Shown here one piece after another: positions 33,501-46,330 of a DNA stretch of 64,000 nt. A model generated the notes under the pieces. That model saw nothing but the letters and a program-made list of their open reading frames with translations, had not been told where the DNA came from and ran no database searches. The stretch comes from Trachythela sp. YZ-2020 (taxonomy: Eukaryota; Cnidaria; Anthozoa; Malacalcyonacea; Clavulariidae): contig JADLSH010000145.1 of the NCBI GenBank assembly GCA_016169945.1, forward strand, positions 3,843,501 to 3,907,500, in the 5' to 3' direction. Both the position numbers and the translations under genes were made by a program. Numbering within the stretch: the stretch's first letter is position 1; each line of letters opens with the position of its first letter.

Positions 33501-35485
33501 ACATTAACGACAGAACTACTTCTCCTTATCTGGTGCACAAGTGCTTGCGGTTAATTATTATCTGACCGAAAATTACCCTTATATATGTTGTGCTAGTATT
33601 TAAAGCTTATTATTCGCTGAACATTGGTCTCGTATCTGCTGTGCTATTCAGGGGCGTAATTGGTGGTTGTGGATAATTTTGCCCGTCTAAAGATCAAGAA
33701 ATAACGTAAAGGGGCCGAAAAATGTTTATGGGGACCCTGGTGACGCTAGCGAGAATGTACATGCATGTATTGAGTGCTGGGAATGTACATGTATTGAGTA
33801 GGCCCCATGGGGGCATGGTCCCCTACAGTCTCTGATACGCTATTTTATGCACTTTGGGGAAGATTTTACAGAAATCTGGTGGTCAGAAAATGTTGTATCA
33901 TAGTAGATTAGCAAATTTTTCAAATTGCATAATCTTCAAGGCTATTTGTTCTTACTCAACATGATTTAAATGCATTTTTTCTTGACCAACATCAGTCAAA
34001 ATTTGCCCTACAAAATTGCAATAGTTAAACTTTGGAGGGTGACTCACCCTCCAGTAACCCCCCACTTGTTACGCTCCTGGTGCTAGTGCTTAACAAAGGT
34101 TTATAGTTGAGAAAATATATAGGTACAAGGCTGCGCGCACACTATGAAACTATTATTGAAAATTTAGTGGGGCTATGAAAACTTTGCAAAAATAATGATC
34201 GGCTATGAAACTTTTTTCAGGTTTCCAGTCAATGTTTACTTGTACTTTATTATTTAGTCAGAACTATTGATAATGTGTAAAGAATGCAACCCCCTGCACT
34301 ACCCAAACTAATTTTAAACATGTTGTATATAGCGTTGAAATTCATCCCTGCATACTCCCCCTCAACTATAATTTTAGGAACTGTGATTTTAATCTTCTAC
34401 ACCCTAATAAATTATACCAATCGTATGACATAATAGAACAAGGACGAGTTTTCAACCAACTTTGAGATGTCTGGATAGAAGATGACACTGTCTTTAAGTG
34501 TTTGATCCAGCTTCTCAAACGAATCAATATTTTAGAGGAAATTTGAAGTAGAAATTGTCAATAATCATGATATTAATAATCATCTTTATCCACTTGCGCA
34601 GTATATACATGAAGGTAATTAGAATGTCCTGTTATTAATCATCTTTACACTGTAGTGCATCAGATATAAGACCAATGTTTAGTAAATAACCAACTTGAAA
34701 CAATAGCTAAAGGGAAGGTTTGGTTAATTATTTCAAGTTTTTTTCTTTTGTCTGCAAACATTGAACCACAAATGTTCACCAGTTTGCTTTATCTAAGGCC
34801 GTTGTCTTAGCCCGGTCACAGGTGTACTGCTGTTCCTAAGTCTTTTTCTTTTGTCCTCCTTCATGTTGTTGCTGGTCGTCCTCTCTTCCTCCTGCCCTCT
34901 TGCGGATTCCATTCATTTGCAATCTTTGGTAGTTTGGTTAATAATCAATCATGAGACCAATGCTCAGATAATAATCAGTAACTTTAAGCACTAGCGCATC
35001 CATCAGACGAGGGGAAGTTGTTTCAGAATATCGTCTTTAAACACTTGCGCACCAAATACGAGATCTATCTGCCTGACTAAAGGTTCCGTGTGACTAACAT
35101 ATGTTGTTTGAACCAAATATCTCGTACTCATTAATTACTCATGAGGACATTACCCAACCATATCGCTTTATTTTGGTAAGGGATGGCGGAATATATATAA
35201 GGAGCTAAGATGCGACTTCAGATCACCCCTGAAGGAGACACTAGACCGGAGTGCCTGAACGTTGGGTCGTGAATGTAATTTGACCGTGCTTTGCATTTAT
35301 ATACTTAAACCAGAGTAGTGAGCGAAAACAAGGATGATATTAAACCTGGTTGCCGTAAACGAACAAACTTTAAAAAATAGAGCTTGATAATTGATATTCC
35401 TCACATCATTCTTTTCTGTTTTTGGACAATTACATCCAAGTCCTACATTGCTACAATAAATGTAATGAAAAACAAAGCAATGCAC
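30571..35485. other. Gene-poor stretch between GPCR and ATG10
   Basis: There are no convincing exons. It holds a three-unit 16-bp minisatellite (AGGCATACAGGGCTCC) at 31935-31983. G-rich low-complexity lies near 33300-33330. Repeated AGACCAATG..CAGATAATAATCA segments suggest old repeats between 34650 and 35000. A ribozyme-like segment at 35190-35270 is described in findings. The rest is AT-rich and unassigned. Confidence 0.4.
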
Positions 35486-38400
35486 TTACTTCTCATAAGC
35501 AGATGTATTCATTAGCAATTGCTTCATTAACTCAGCAGTATGACAAGGATGGACAAGGAAGTAAGGTCGTTGTAAAAGAGGATGTTCCTGTGGGAGAAAC
35601 ACTAGTACTTTAACTTCAATTGACAAGTTTACGGTGCATCACGGATAAGCCTACAGATGGGAGGTTTTTATCGTGTTTGCCTATAGCCAGTGAGTAACTG
35701 CTTCCAATTGTGATGAAAGATCAGAACATTCCACAGATACAGAACAGCTAAATATGCTGTTCAAGATTATATATGTTTAAGAATGTTGGAAATAGTCCAA
35801 TTTGATAGAATTCTTTATAACTCTATACAACAAGTTCTTGATTTTACAACTTTTATACTTTATTCACGAGTTACTTTATTAAATATATTTATGACTTTTC
35901 AAATGTTGTCGCAAATTCAAAAAAAGATTATATTTTATCTTGACACCCTATATCTTTCAAATTGAACCAGCGGTTCAGTCAACATCATATACGATGCAAG
36001 AATCAGATTGCCTCACAACTTCTCACAATCAATGCTTTCAACTCACCTGTTGTGTTATAAAGGACCATTTATCATAATTCAGAAAATCCTGATGAATTTC
36101 TGGCACTTGTCTCCAAATATCATCTAATGAAAGTAGCTTTCCATCTAAAGAAATAAAAGGAGAATCCAGACGAACTAGATTTTGAACGTGTATTCAAACA
36201 TGGAATAAATGCATGGGGGAATGTTTAACCATTGATCTGATGAAATGAAATAATCGTGTTATAAAGAGTATTTAACAAAGTACCTTGTTTCCAGGCAGAG
36301 AAATACAGAACAGGAACATTATAACTGGGACTGTATACCACGTGATATTCAAATGTTAAAATCTCTTTTAACTGTTCCGTGTTACTTAAACACACCTATA
36401 ATATACATAGATAGATAATGGGTAAGTACGTCTAAATAACGAAAATATTTTGCTAATTTGCTCGAAGCGTCCGATTTGCCTTTACAGACAGTTCCTACAA
36501 GCACGGAAAAACGACTTCGAGAAATATAAGACGACGATAAACAGGTTTTTCTGTGGCATGAAACAAACTTTCTTAAATCAATCGGTTCTATATTCAAACT
36601 AAACCTAGCTAAACTAAACTAAATAAATGTTACTACTAACGCTCCTAACGAAGGTCCTTTGCTCGAAAGCAAATTATAACCATAAATTAGATCAGTTCTT
36701 GAGTGCTTTAATACGAGTTCTAGAGTATTATTCCTAGAGATCCACTAAGATCATCCCGTCCATTGTAATTACAGGAGAAAACCAGAAAACTAGCAAGAAA
36801 ACCTGCAGTGTTTGGTAGAGTCAAAATGGAAACATTCTTCTCACATGCGACGGAGCGAAATTATAATCAGACAAATGAAATCTAAATATTTCAGGAATCG
36901 AACCACGGGAGCAGACTAGCAGAGCAACCTCTTAATAGCAGATGTGAAATGCAGGTAAGCACTAACCACTGTCTCAAGATTTTGGGGATCGTTTTATGTA
37001 GATTTTACATCCTTACATGCAGCGTACTGTATCTGAAAAGAAGTAAACAGCTATAAAATGTTCCATATACCCGTTCGTATCAGACCTGGTGAAACCCGAC
37101 CCATTGGGATATTTTTGCCTTCACGAGACCTGGGCAGTTTCTAGACTGCCCTAGCTGTGAGGAGTTGTTCTCCCTGGTGACTGGATCATTTGATGGGGGG
37201 TTGCGCAAATCCCCCCAAAATATCGAGCAAGCACTTCTGATATTACAGTAAGACTAAAAAAATATCGAGCAGACATCCAACTTCCCACCCTAATGCAGCT
37301 GTCATGTAACTTCTATTGTCACATTTTATATGCATTTCTGGGCTTTCTAAGGATCCAATTTTCAAACTTTTCTCAGGGAGCTCCCCCGAACCCCCCTAGC
37401 AAACTATCAACGACCGCATTCCGTTTTTTTACTGGCGTTGTGCAAACTATACGCTGAAAAACCCACCCGGCGTTACTTGGATGTACTGTGAAAAGATATC
37501 TAAAAATCAACCATATCTCAACCATATTTAATGTATTTTCCGAAAAGCACCTATAGGATTACGATGTATAAATTGGGATAAAAAGTTTGCTGAGAACACA
37601 GAAAATCACATTTCCAAGGTTTTAGATTTCAAAAATTTTCGGGTTCGGAAATTCCATCCTCCCTCGGACCCTCTACAAATGCATGTCCTAGTCCATCAGT
37701 CACAAATTCTGCTCAATCTGTCCCTGCCCCAATGATAAGGTCTCAGCAAACATACATGTTGGCAGTGTCAGTGCAACATTCACTTTATAAAATTTATAAA
37801 GTTTGTTTTACTATCTAATTTGACTCTAAAAGTTTGCAGAAAAAATATCGTGCAGGGATACAGAGATTAAAACAAAAATCCTACACAGTTAAAGGACCAC
37901 AAAAAATATCGAGCACCAAAAATTCACGCAACCCTGTTATATATAGCTAACTCGGTACCAGACTCTTTCGAACAGTACATACGGGACATATTGATATTAA
38001 GGCATGCTTTTAAGTTGTTAGTTGTTTTATAAAGTTTATACTTTTGTATTGTTATAATAAATCATAAAGGCCGCTCTGACGGGACTCAACATTGGCGACG
38101 AGGTATTAACTGAACCGACGACAAATAGATAAGCTTATTTTGCGGTGATTATTACAAGCGAGGATGGCCGAAGAACCAACAGAACCACCGACGACGGCAC
38201 GCGTTATTACAGAGACAAGAAATCTACGATCTCAGCCGTTTATTGCCCCCAGAAGAACCGTGTGCTACGGGCAATGCCTGGGAAGAATGGTTGGAAAGCA
38301 TCGAACGAGAATTTAGATATTTTAAAATCACCGATCCACTCGATAAAAAATATGCACTTATTATTTACGGCGGCAAAGAAGTGGCTAAACTAGAAAAGAG

Positions 38401-41400
38401 CCTATCACTACTTATCGAAGAAGAACAAACACTATGCCCGATACCAATTCTTAAAGCTAAGACGAAACCCAGGGGAATTAACCAGTAGCTATGCAGCGAG
38501 ACTTCGAGAAAAAGCGACCGAAGAAGAGACAACTGCCAAGCCTTTGGGAAACGCTGCAGAAATTGCAATAAAGACATCCACTTTGCATCAGTATGCAGAT
38601 CAGCAGGCAACTTGCGAGGTGACTTCCAGAAACAAAATGCCAGACCAAACAACCAAACGGGGCGAATCAAACGGGGCGAATCAAATCGACCACCGAGGAG
38701 GACTTCTCAATCAGTTCGGACGACGACTATTTCGTACAAGCAGTCACAAACAGCTTCCAAGCGAAGAAAATTACCGGGTCAGATTACACAGTGACTGTCA
38801 GATTACACGATGTCGATATTCGGATGGAACCAGACAGCGGGGCCGAAGTCAACCTGATGGATGAACACCAATTCCAAGCATTACTGACCGAACTAACCAC
38901 AAACCGACATTAGAACACTGCCAGGTCAGACTCAACACACTACAGCACCCTCTCAATGTAAAATACAAATTTGAAACGATTATCCGCAATCAAACCTGCG
39001 GAAAGCCAGCAACATTCATTGTAGTGAAAGGGAGGATAAACTCACCACCGCTTCTTAGTAAAGAGACCCTGGTCGAGTTAGACATGCTGAAAATACAGCC
39101 CGATGGAGGACTGAAAACCCAAAATGCAATGCGGATTGAGAATGAGGAGCCAAAGACTGTCAATTCAACTACGAAGAACTCTAAGCGGCTGGAGATGGAC
39201 AATATTATTGCCAAATATGACCATGTATTTCAAGGCATCGGAAAGATCACAGATAAGAAAAGCAAGAAGGAAATACATGGACAATTCCATATGAAACCGG
39301 AAGCCATACCAGTCACCCAAAGACCTCGCCCTGTACCCTATCACCTACAAAAGCCGCTGAAGGAATGGTTGCAGCAAGGAGTGGAAGAAGACATATTTGA
39401 ACAAGTCCCTGAGGACGAACCAGTTACATGGTGTTCCCCGCTTGTGATACAACCCAAACCGAGATTTGCGAAGACACCCAAAGAAAAAATTGGCCCATAT
39501 ATGATCCGAGCAAGCGTTGGTCTCCGGGTTCCCAACAAATACATGGAACGAAGCCGAATTACCCAAACTCCTATTGTAGAAGACTTCATCCACAGATTTC
39601 ATGACTGCAGCATTTGGACCAAGATGGACGTCCGTCCAGGCTACCACTAACTTGCCCTCGATCCAGCATCACGAACCGTTGCTACTTTTGCCACCCCATG
39701 GGGGAATCATCGACCAAAACGATTAGTTTTTGGAGCCAAAGCATCGAAGATTTATTCGATGAAGTAATGCAACGAATCTTTGGGGACATTCCCAGATTTC
39801 CTAAACCAGAGAGACGACCTTCTGATCGGCGCACGAACACAATGCTACACTTGAAGCTGTTCTGCAGAGAGCTGATGACTATGGAATCAAACTCAACAAA
39901 ACCAAATGCGAGTTCGGACAGCAAAAATTGGAATTCTACGGCTATAGATTCAGTCAACAAGGACTGACACCCACACCAGATAAAGTGAAGGCCATCCGGG
40001 AATGCACGGCACCAACATCGAAATCGGAAGTACGAAGTTTCCTTGGCATGACAGGATACCTAGCGAAATTCATCCCCAGATATGCCTCCCTGACGCAACC
40101 ATTAAGAGAATTAACCCGCAACGAGATGAAGTACCACTGGGGTCCAGCAGAACAAGACGCATTCGAGAAACTGAAGCACAGCATCTCCAATGATGATACC
40201 ATAGCATTTTTCAACCCTGAACGACCCAACATGTTTAGAGCAGAAGCGAGCTACAACGAAGGCCTCTCAGCTGCTCTGTTTCAACGTACTGAGAAAGGAT
40301 GGCAGCCAGTTCACTTCATCAGCCGTACCCTTACCGATGTCGAACGGCGATACAGTCAAGCCGAGAAAGATGCGCTATGCGTAAAGTAGGCGAAGGATCG
40401 GTTCAGCATCTACTTAATGGGAGCACCAACATTCACCATTGTCACAGCGCATAAACCGCTGCTCCCTCTGTTCAACAAAGCCACCGCGAAGCTCCCACCA
40501 CGTATCGAGAAGTGGGTAATGGACATGCAGGACGTGGATTATGAAATGCGATACGAACCAGGAAAAGATGAAGCTGATCCCATGGACTTCCTCTCGCGAC
40601 ACCCCCTGCTGGAAACAGGAGAAGACGAGACAGAAGAAATTATTAAGAGTGTTACAGAAACAGAACCAGCCATTATTTTAAATAAAATCAAAGCCGCAAC
40701 AGCCCAAGATAACACTCTTCAAGAGCTTAGTCAGATCATACACGAAGGAAATTGGATGCAGTACAAGAAAGATCCTGACATTTTACCTTTCACTGCTATC
40801 AAAGACGAGCTATACGAAGCTAAAAGTATCATCTAACGAATGAATCAGATTGTTCTTCCTGACAAATTACAGAAGAAAATGATAAAAATTGCTCATGAGA
40901 TGGGACACTTCGGGAAAACCAAAACTAATCCAAATATTGGTTCCCAACCATGAACGCGATGATTGATCAACTCATCGGGCAATGCTTCGAATGCCAGGTC
41001 GCCACTAGACAGCATACGGAAGAACCCATCAAGCCAACAGTTATTCCACAGAAACCTTGGGAGGAGATCGCCATTGACTTCGGAGGACCGTATCCAGACG
41101 GTCACTACAACTTAGTGGCTATAGACAAAAGAACTCGCTACCCAGAAGTCGAAGTCACCAACTTAACATCATTCAAACCGACCCAAGTGAAACTGAAACG
41201 AATATCTGCGCACCATGGCGTCCCACAGCGCGTAGATTCAGACAACGGCCCTTCCATTCAATTCAGAAGAATTTGCGCAGTTCGCTGAACATGAAGGATT
41301 TACGCACCACCGGATAACACCAGAGCACCCAAGAGCCAATTGGGTTTTCAAGCAAATTATAGTTGTTCATAGTTAAAACATGATTCAATACTGCCGGTGT

Positions 41401-44400
41401 AACGGAAATGGACGGTGTAGAGGATGTATTTGTGCTAAGAACAACCGGTTTGTACTAATTGTAAGCCAGGAAAAGACAAACGATGTGAAAATCAAATAAC
41501 AGTTCTGCCAAGTCTAACACAAGATGGATACCCAACTACTCATGGAAACGAGCCAAGCCTAAATCAACATCAAGTTCTTGATAACGAAAGAACAAGTATG
41601 GGCTTAGATGACCAAAATCAAAATGTACGAACTGCCGTTGGGACAGAAAATTTAGTGTTAGAATAAGAACAGCTGGCAGATTTTGTTCCTGTACAGCCTG
41701 CATCGTTTAAATGGGGAGAAACCGAAGGGGAAGCATTTTGTCAAGATATTCAAGAAAGTTATAACCAAATAGTCCACTGGAGGCGTAACTTGTTTAAAGT
41801 TCCATCTGGACGAGCAGGTAAATCGTTTGTGCGTGAGCTTACTCGAATGTTTGATCCTATGCTGATGCATTCGCACTTGAGAGTGTGGCTTTACAGGCTG
41901 CAATGGTTATGCCGGCCCTTTTACTCCAGAAACCACATCCCAAATCCAAGGCGAAAGAACATAGTGCACATTTAAATCGTAGACATAAGCAATGGATGAA
42001 TGGGGACATTAATGGTCTCCTAGATGAGGGCCGTACTATTCAAAAACGATTAGACAGACAACATAAGCAACGATCCTGTGAGCATACTGCTAGAGTTTTT
42101 GCGAAGTTGATGATTGATTTCGGAAGACAACAATGAAGGGATTTTAACCTTAGATAGTCATGTTCTTCCCGACAACCATGAGACTGTCAGAGAATCCCTT
42201 TTGAAAAAGAATCCACCTGGTTTACCTCCCGTACCATCAGCTATAGTTAGTGGAGATGTCAACGTAGAAACACATCCAGTCATATTTGATAGAATTGATG
42301 AAGATTTAATACGGAATACAGCCATAAAAACAGAAGGAAGTGCAGGGCCATCTGGTCTTGATGCAGTAGCTTGGCGACGTCTTTGTACATCATTTAAATC
42401 ATGCTCTACTGATTTATGTCACGCTTTATCTATGGCTGCAAGAAGAATCTGTACTACTTTTGTCGATCCATCAGGCTTGGAAGCACTTGTTGCCTGTCGC
42501 CTTATCGCGCTCGATAAATGTCCCGGAGTACGCCCAATTGGAATTGGAGAGGTAGCTCGTCGTATCATAGGTAAAGCGATTGCTAGAGTCCTTGGTCATG
42601 AGATCCAGGAAGCTACAGGTCCATTGCAAACATGTGCTGGACATTTGTCAGGCTGTGAAGCAGCAGTGCATGCGATGCACCAAGTGTTTGAAGATGGTGA
42701 CGCTGAAGGTGTTATTTTAGTGGATGCTACCAATGCCTTTAATTGTTTAAATCGTCAAACTGCGTTAATCAACATCAAGAATCTTTGCCCTGCGTTATCG
42801 AAAGTATTGATCAATACCTATAGACAGCATATTCCACTGTTTATGGATGGAGAATCAATTTTGTCTAAAGAAGGGATTACACAAGGAGATCCCCTGGCAA
42901 TGGCAATGTATGCTGTTGCCATTACACCACTGATCTATCACCTAGCTAGGACGACCCCGAATATCGACCATTTGCTAGCACCACTTGAAGAAGTTATACG
43001 ATGCAAGTTCCTACCCGCCATCACAGGGCAAAGTGTATTAGATGATAACCTTCGTAATTGGATGGGATTACCAGCACGCCTCGGGGGACTAGGTGTTATT
43101 GATCCTTCCCAAAAATGCTCCATCTACTATGAAAATTCTAAATCAATTACAACGGCGCTCGTTAATGTCATTCTGGATTAGGCGAGAGTTAAACAGCATT
43201 ATTAATAGGAAATCTTCAAGACCTAGATTGAACGCTGTCTTTAAACGAGATGGAAGGGAAATATCGAATCCTATAGAAATTGCCAATAATTTTTGTGACT
43301 ATTTTAGTAATGTAGGACCCTCGCTAGCTAGGAAAATTCCAACATCCCCGGTTCCTACTGAATCATTCCTTTCCGGGGAATTCCCAAATTCTATTTTTCT
43401 CCAGCCTGTATTAGAAAATGAAATCAGACTTATTGTCAAAGCCTTTCCATCTGGAAAAGCTGCAGGTTATGATAACATTTCAATGTCTGTCATTAAATTA
43501 TCTATTGACTTAATTTCAAGACCTTTAACACACATCTTGAACTTGTCTCTGTCGAGAGGGATCGTTCCGGATAAAATGAAAATAGCTAAAGTTATTCCTT
43601 TGTATAAGGCTGAGGACAAATCCATTTTTAGTAACTATAGACCTGTTTCCATTTTACCTGCATTTTCAAAAATTTTAGAGAAAGTATTTTATAATACGTT
43701 ATTAAAATATTTAAACAAACATAACATTTTATGTGCTAACCAATATGGTTTTAGAAAGGGCCACTCAACGTTGTTGGCTCTTGTTGATTTGTACGATAAA
43801 ATTTCTGAGGCAATCGATAAAAAAGAATTCGCTGTTGGAATTTTCCTGGACTTATCTAAAGCTTTCGATACGGTGGACCATAGCATTCTGTTTGCAAAAC
43901 TGGAATGGTATGGTGTTCGTGGCATAGCGCTGAACTGGATCAAAAGCTATTTTTCTGACCGGAAGCAATTTGTTCAGGTTGATGACTCGTCTTCTACCAT
44001 GAAGTCTATAACATGTGGAGTACCACAGGGATCAATCCTAGGTCCGTTGTTGTTTTTGATATATATTAATGACATATGCAATGTTTCAAGTTTGGCAAAA
44101 TTAATTTTATTTGCTGATGACACAAATTTATTCTTTTCCCATGCAAATCCGGTGCACTTGATTAATGTTATCAACCAAGAGCTGGAAAAAATTTCGATTT
44201 GGCTTCGAGTGAACAAATTATCTTTAAATGTAGATAAAACCAAATTTATGATTTTCAGTCCTAGACAAAAAAGGCTGCAATCGGACTTCAGGGTGGTATT
44301 AAATGATAGAGAAATTAGTCAAGTTGAAGAAGTTGTTTTCCTGGGGGTTGTTTTAGATGAACACCTTTCCTGGAAATCTCACATTAACCATGTGTCAAAT

Positions 44401-46296
44401 AAGATTTCCAAATCAATAGAAATCATGCGTAAATCTAGTTTCTTTCTTTTAAAGCATTCCTTGTTAACATTGTACTACTCAATGGTGTACCCATACTTAC
44501 AATATTGTAATATTGTTTGGGCGTCCACATATTCGTCTAATTTATCTCGTTTGGTGATTCTTCAAAAACGTGTTGTTAGAATTATAAATAATAGTAGATT
44601 TGACTCCCCTACAGGTTTGATCTTTAAGAATTTTCAGCTATTAAAATTTAATGATATCCATAAATTACAAACAGGACAGTTTATGTTTTCGTATGAACAT
44701 AACCTGTTGCCAGGGCATTTCGGAAGTATGTTTTACATTAATAAGCAAGTACATAATTATGACACTAGGAGAGCCAATGAATTTCACATTATAACACCTA
44801 GAACAAATATACGACAATTTTCAATAAAGTATCAAGGTCCATTCCTTTACAACAGTTTGGATAAGTACATTGTAAATAGTAAATCGCTTTCTTGTTTTGC
44901 AAAGAAATTAAAAACTCACTTTTGCTCACTGTATATCAATTAATTAACATATCTGTATTCATAACTTTGATAATACATATTATTTTTTTCGTAATTAAAA
45001 ATTAGAAATAAGAGGAGGTTTGATATTAAATAAGCCTAATGGTTTCAAATCAAACCTCGTCACATGATACTATTTGTAAATTATACTTTATTATAACTTA
45101 TCTTATATACTATTGTAATTTACTCTATAATTTAATGCTGTATATAACAATTTGGTGACAATTAAATTCATTCATTCATTCATTCATTCATTCAGAGTAT
45201 GCACTTCTGAAATTACCAAAGCTCAAATCAACGCGAAAAATCATCTGCGTAATTTAAGAAGACAGCATGAGAAAGTTGATGCAAGTCAGATAATCGACAA
45301 ATTGTCCCCAAATTTACAGAGATCGATAGAAATATCTTCTGAGAAAGGAGCCTCTACATGGCTTACTACGCTTCCGTTGTCTGACCATGGATTCACTCTT
45401 CATAAAGGTGCCTTCCGGGATTCTCTGTGTCTGAGATATGGATGGCTTCCTCAACAGCTTCCTTCTCGCTGCGTTTGTGATCAGAAAGTTTCACTAGAAC
45501 ACGCTCTAAGCTGCTCAAGAGGTGGTTTTCCCTCAATCCGACACAATGAGATAAGAGATATCACTGCTTAACTCTTGACTGAGGTTTGTCACGGAGTTGG
45601 TACTGAGCCATGCCTACAGCCTATAACCGATGAAGTGTTTTCATATAGAACAGCAAACAAAGAGGACGGTGCTCGACGTGATCGGCAACGTGCATTTTTT
45701 GACGTTAGGGTTTTTAACCCTTTGGCACCGAGCTATCGCAACACATCTCTCTCCCAGTGCTATCGTAGAAATGAGCTTGAAAAAAGAAGAGCGTACGACG
45801 AACGAATCAGAGAAGTAGAGCATGGGTCATTCTCTTCCCTTGTCTTTTCAACCGCGGGTGGTATGGGTACCACTGCAAACGTGGTGTATAAGAGAATTGC
45901 ATCTTTGATCGCTGATAAACATGGTAAACCGTACAGTAAGACAATCAACTGGATGAGATGCAGACTCAGTTTTTCACTGCTACGATCAGCAATTATGTGT
46001 TTACGCGGGGCTAGATCTTCTCTTCATCGTCCAATTTGCTCCTTTGAGGGAGAGATTGACCTAGCCTTGGCGGAAGGACGAGTGTCTTATTGAGAAACTC
46101 TTTGTTACAATATATTTATAACATGACTATTTTACTGTAGATACAGACTATTCATACAAACATACAAACAATAATACTGTTTATTATATGGATATGGGTG
46201 TTTTACCGGAAACTAAAACACTCATATTTTTGCGTGTGTTTCCTCGCGCGACCGTTTCCTCGCGCGGTTGTCAAATAAAGACTGTTCTTATTGAGT

Positions 46297-46330
<34 letters not shown>

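Noticed and set aside
35422..35613. Plus-strand ORF over the ATG10 catalytic exon
   Set aside because: It is the antisense of the HPC-containing ATG10 exon, which explains the open frame.
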